From Streptacidiphilus sp. ASG 303 (lineage in GTDB: Bacteria; Actinomycetota; Actinomycetes; Streptomycetales; Streptomycetaceae): DNA of 42,408 bases. The translations under genes and the position numbers were made by a program. The stretch spans positions 1 through 42,408 of the forward strand of contig NZ_JAJLRA010000038.1 of assembly GCF_020991365.1 (NCBI RefSeq), written 5' to 3'. The notes below the pieces were generated by a model. It ran no database searches, had not been told where the DNA came from, and saw nothing but the letters and a program-made list of their open reading frames with translations. Of this stretch, positions 40,145-42,408 are shown piece after piece (positions within the stretch are counted from its first letter, which is position 1; each line of letters begins with the position of its first letter).

Positions 40145-40873
40145 ATGAGCGAACGCGCAACGGGCGAGCGGCGCCTCCCGGCGGGGACGGCGGCCGCGGT
40201 CCTCCTGGTCGCCGGGATCGCGGTCCTGGGCCTAGTCCTGGCGCTCACCGGCCGCCCGTCGCGGTCCGCCGCCCCGGACGCCGGCAGCGCCCCTGCGGCG
40301 ACGGCCGCCGCCGGGGACGCGGTCCCGCCCGCGACCGGCTGCGCACCGCGCGACACCGACCCCTCGCTGCCGCAGGAGCCGCCGGCCGACGTGACCTGGT
40401 CGGTCGTCAGCACTGCCGTCCTGCCGACCTCGGCCGCGGCCGGGCCGACGCGCTTCGAGGGCCCGGTCGCCCGCTGCTACGCCCGCACCCCGCGCGGCGC
40501 GCTGATGGCGGCGGTCAACCTCTTCTACCGGGTCGGACTCGCGGCGCCGCGGACCACCGTGGCGCAGCGGCAGGTGGTGGCCGGTCCGGGTCGGGACGAG
40601 ATGATCCGGCAGCTGCGGCAGGTCGACGAGCAGGTCCGGCCCGGAGAGCTGGCGCAGGTCGCCGGGTACCGCTTCGTCAGCTACACCCCCGACACCACCG
40701 TGGTCACCCTGGTCAACGGTTCGGCCGCCGCGGGCTCGCTCAAGTCCCTCGACGTCACCGTGCAGTGGCAGGACGGCGACTGGAAGCTGGTGGCGCGCCC
40801 CGACGGCTGGACCTCCACCCCGGCCACCTCGCTGCACTCCCTGGTCGGCTTCACCCCCTTCGGCGGCGTCTGA
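40145..40873 (+). CDS. VirB8/TcpC-like transfer protein
   Basis: 242 residues. One N-terminal membrane segment (AAAVLLVAGIAVLGLVLALT, about 17-36) precedes a Pro/Ala linker and an external domain: ADVTWSVVSTAVLPTSAAAG, ARCYARTPRGALMAAVNLFY, VAGYRFVSYTPDTTVVTLVN and LDVTVQWQDGDWKLVARPDG. The helix followed by a curved sheet ending in the WQDGDWKLV strand is the NTF2-like fold of TcpC/VirB8 scaffold proteins. It would connect the channel to the wall. The stop TGA shares its last base with the ATG of the next gene (TGATG). Confidence 0.7.
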   Translation: MSERATGERRLPAGTAAAVLLVAGIAVLGLVLALTGRPSRSAAPDAGSAPAATAAAGDAVPPATGCAPRDTDPSLPQEPPADVTWSVVSTAVLPTSAAAGPTRFEGPVARCYARTPRGALMAAVNLFYRVGLAAPRTTVAQRQVVAGPGRDEMIRQLRQVDEQVRPGELAQVAGYRFVSYTPDTTVVTLVNGSAAAGSLKSLDVTVQWQDGDWKLVARPDGWTSTPATSLHSLVGFTPFGGV

Positions 40874-42285
40874 TGTCCTGGTGCTCGGTCCCGGTCGTCG
40901 GCGCCGCGTGCGACGTGGTCGGCGAGCAGGCGCAGAACGCGGTGCAGCAGTTCCTCGACTGGTGCACCGCGGGCCTGGGCAAGGTCACCGCGCTGATCAC
41001 CTCCGGCTGGCTCGAGGTGCCCACCCCCGGCGTGGAGCCGCTGCCGGGGACCGGGATGGCCGCGGGCCGGTCCGCCAACGGCGCCACCACGACGGCGGCC
41101 TGGCTGCAGGAGCACACCCTGTGGCTGAGCTCCTGGGTCTCGGCGGCCTGCCTGGTCGTCGCCGGGGCGCGGATGGCCTACCGGCTGCGGGGTCTGCAGG
41201 ACCTGCGGGTGATCGTGCAGAGCCTGGTCACGCTGGTGCTGGTCAACGGCTGCGTGGTGTCCGGGACGCACGTCCTCGTGCAGGTCGGCGACGGCTACAG
41301 CACCTGGATCATCCAGCAGAGCCTCGGCGGGGACGCCGGACGGAAGCTGGGCACGGTCGTCGCGGGCATCGGCTCCCTCACCACGGCCATGGGCGGGCCC
41401 GCGGTGCCGCTGATCCTGGTGGTCGTGGCCCTGGTCAGCTCGCTGCTCAACCTGGTCGTCGGCTACTTCCGGGCCGCGATCCTGGTGGTGCTGGCCGGCA
41501 CGGTCGGCATCCCGGCGGGCAGCGCGCTGACCGACACCGGGCGGCGCTGGCTGGCCCGCTGGCTCGGCTGGCTGCTGGCCTTCCTGTGCCTGAAGCCCGC
41601 GGCGGCGACCCTGTACGCGGCGTCCTACCGGCTGATCGGCAGCGCCGCCGGGGCGCAGCCGGACGTCGGCTCGACCATCGCGGGCCTGGCCCTGCTGTCG
41701 GGCACCGTGGTGGTGCTGCCCGCACTGCTGCGGCTGTTCCAGCCGGCGGGCCTGGCCCTGGCCGGCGGCAGCGGCGCGGCCGGCGCCGGATCCGCCCGGG
41801 GCGGGGAGCCGAGCGGCGCCCGCGCGCCCTCCGGCTCCGCGGCCGCGCCCGCGCAGGGCTCCGGCTCCGGCGGCGGGCCGTCGGGTGCGGCGGCCGGCGG
41901 GCGGACGGGGCTGACCTCGGCGCTGCCCTCCGGCGTCTCCGGCGGCGGTGCGTCCGGCGGCGGCCTCTCCGCAGGCTCAGGGACCTCGGGTGCCTCCGGC
42001 GGCGCCGGACCGGGCGCCGCAGCAGCGGCGGCCGGACACCGCCCCGGTGCGGGAGCGGGCGCGGCCGCCGGGGGCGCCGGGTCCGGCACGGCCGGCGGAG
42101 GCGGTGCGGCCGTGGCCGGCGGCCGGGCCGGGGCGGCGGGAGGTCCCGTCGGCGCGGCCTCCGGCGCGGTGGCCGGGGCGGTCGTCCAAGCCGGGCAGCG
42201 GGCCCGGCAGCAGCTGGTCGACGGCCTGCGGGAGGGCGCGCAGGGCCTGGACCGCGAGCTCGGGGACGGTCCCAGTGGCTCCTAG
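40873..42285 (+). CDS. TrbL/VirB6-like polytopic transfer protein with Gly/Ala-rich tail
   Basis: 470 residues from ATG 40873. About six membrane segments lie in the first 290 residues: LWLSSWVSAACLVVAGARMA, LRVIVQSLVTLVLVNGCVVS, PLILVVVALVSSLLNLVVGY, AAILVVLAGTVGIPAG, WLGWLLAFLCLKPAAATLYA and IAGLALLSGTVVVLPALLRL. This is the profile of TrbL/VirB6/TcpH channel proteins. From about 295 onward it is a long Gly/Ala/Ser low-complexity tail, probably cytoplasmic. The stop TAG is part of the CTAG where the IS5-type element sits, so the stop may be native or created by the insertion. The downstream transfer genes are outside the window. Confidence 0.75.
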   Translation: MSWCSVPVVGAACDVVGEQAQNAVQQFLDWCTAGLGKVTALITSGWLEVPTPGVEPLPGTGMAAGRSANGATTTAAWLQEHTLWLSSWVSAACLVVAGARMAYRLRGLQDLRVIVQSLVTLVLVNGCVVSGTHVLVQVGDGYSTWIIQQSLGGDAGRKLGTVVAGIGSLTTAMGGPAVPLILVVVALVSSLLNLVVGYFRAAILVVLAGTVGIPAGSALTDTGRRWLARWLGWLLAFLCLKPAAATLYAASYRLIGSAAGAQPDVGSTIAGLALLSGTVVVLPALLRLFQPAGLALAGGSGAAGAGSARGGEPSGARAPSGSAAAPAQGSGSGGGPSGAAAGGRTGLTSALPSGVSGGGASGGGLSAGSGTSGASGGAGPGAAAAAAGHRPGAGAGAAAGGAGSGTAGGGGAAVAGGRAGAAGGPVGAASGAVAGAVVQAGQRARQQLVDGLREGAQGLDRELGDGPSGS

Positions 42286-42303
42286 GCCGTGTCTGACAAA
42301 TGA
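42282..42303. repeat. IS5-type terminal inverted repeat with CTAG target
   Basis: CTAGGCCGTGTCTGACAAATG, the partner of the left-edge repeat (CTAGGCCGTGTCTGATAATTG in reverse complement). It marks the end of an IS5-type insertion placed immediately after the TrbL-like stop codon. Confidence 0.8.
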
Positions 42304-42408
42304 TCATGTCTGGGGTTCGCGGAGCCACAGGATGAGTGAGGCCAGGACGAGGCCGGTGCGGTAGCGGGTGGCGAGCTTGTCGAAGCGGGTGGCGATGGCG
42401 CGGAACTG
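42304..42408 (-). CDS. IS5-family transposase, C-terminal fragment cut by window edge
   Basis: The last 34 codons read FRAIATRFDKLATRYRTGL, then VLASLILWLREPQT-stop. This is the standard C-terminal helix of Streptomyces IS5-type transposases. The remaining gene lies beyond the window. With the N-terminal piece at position 1, in the same orientation and with matching inverted repeats, the two fragments could belong to copies of one IS. Confidence 0.85.
   Translation of the reverse strand, partial: QFRAIATRFDKLATRYRTGLVLASLILWLREPQT

Noticed and set aside
40072-40870. Long plus-strand frame upstream of the TrbL-like gene suggesting a 737-residue protein
   Set aside because: The first 267 codons are Arg/Gly-rich out-of-frame translation of the VirB8-like gene. 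The TGATG overlap and the residues from MSWCSVPV onward fix the real start at 40873.

Overview
The window has the very high GC content, third-position G/C bias, GTG/TTG starts and gene families (DUF6461, DUF6247, CU044_5270, SUKH, giant Rhs proteins, DUF6668) of a Streptomyces-type actinomycete. It is an accessory region rather than core chromosome: no tRNA, rRNA, ribosomal or central-metabolism gene is visible, and insertion sequences and broken genes are dense. Family names come from recalled sequence patterns, not from a search.

Layout. Positions 1-8.5 kb are an IS graveyard: an IS5-type end, an IS630 element next to an APH-fold kinase, a ParB-like gene ending inside the IS630 tip, a complete IS110 element, three separate IS5-type relics, and between them a DUF6461 protein, a PHP-domain metallohydrolase, a broken DUF6086-like gene and a SUKH protein. 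Positions 8.6-17 kb hold a small hypothetical gene, an ECF sigma factor coupled to a CU044_5270-type membrane protein, a 132-bp inverted-repeat element beside a catalytically incomplete tyrosine recombinase, a lipoprotein, two frameshifted unknown genes and a possible DUF6247/RelE-like toxin-antitoxin pair.

Positions 17-28.5 kb form the most striking unit: a secreted DNRLRE/FG-GAP protein divergent from a 2523-residue secreted Rhs protein. The Rhs protein carries an inserted ricin-B lectin domain, a HINT autoprocessing domain and a 105-residue C-terminal toxin candidate with a papain-like Cys/His/Asp pattern. A small immunity candidate follows immediately and a hairpin terminator closes the unit. 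Base composition falls towards AT at the toxin/immunity end, as expected for exchangeable toxin tips.

Positions 28.5-34.4 kb contain a decayed integrase C-terminus, an intact tyrosine recombinase with a coupled small protein, a DUF4145 zinc-ribbon protein, DUF6011 and truncated DUF4326 genes, and a complete IS1380 element. Positions 34.6-42.3 kb are part of a conjugative transfer module: a leftward operon (cell-wall hydrolase, two lipoproteins, membrane-anchored beta-propeller) divergent from a rightward operon (DUF6668, pilin-like, VirB8/TcpC-like, TrbL/VirB6-like). The hydrolase gene (lytic transglycosylase plus NlpC/P60) is split by an in-frame amber codon. The module stops at a second IS5-type end, so ATPase, coupling and relaxase genes, if any, lie outside the window. 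The two IS5 ends face so that joining the window ends would rebuild one element, which fits a contig bounded by a repeated IS or a circular molecule opened inside it.
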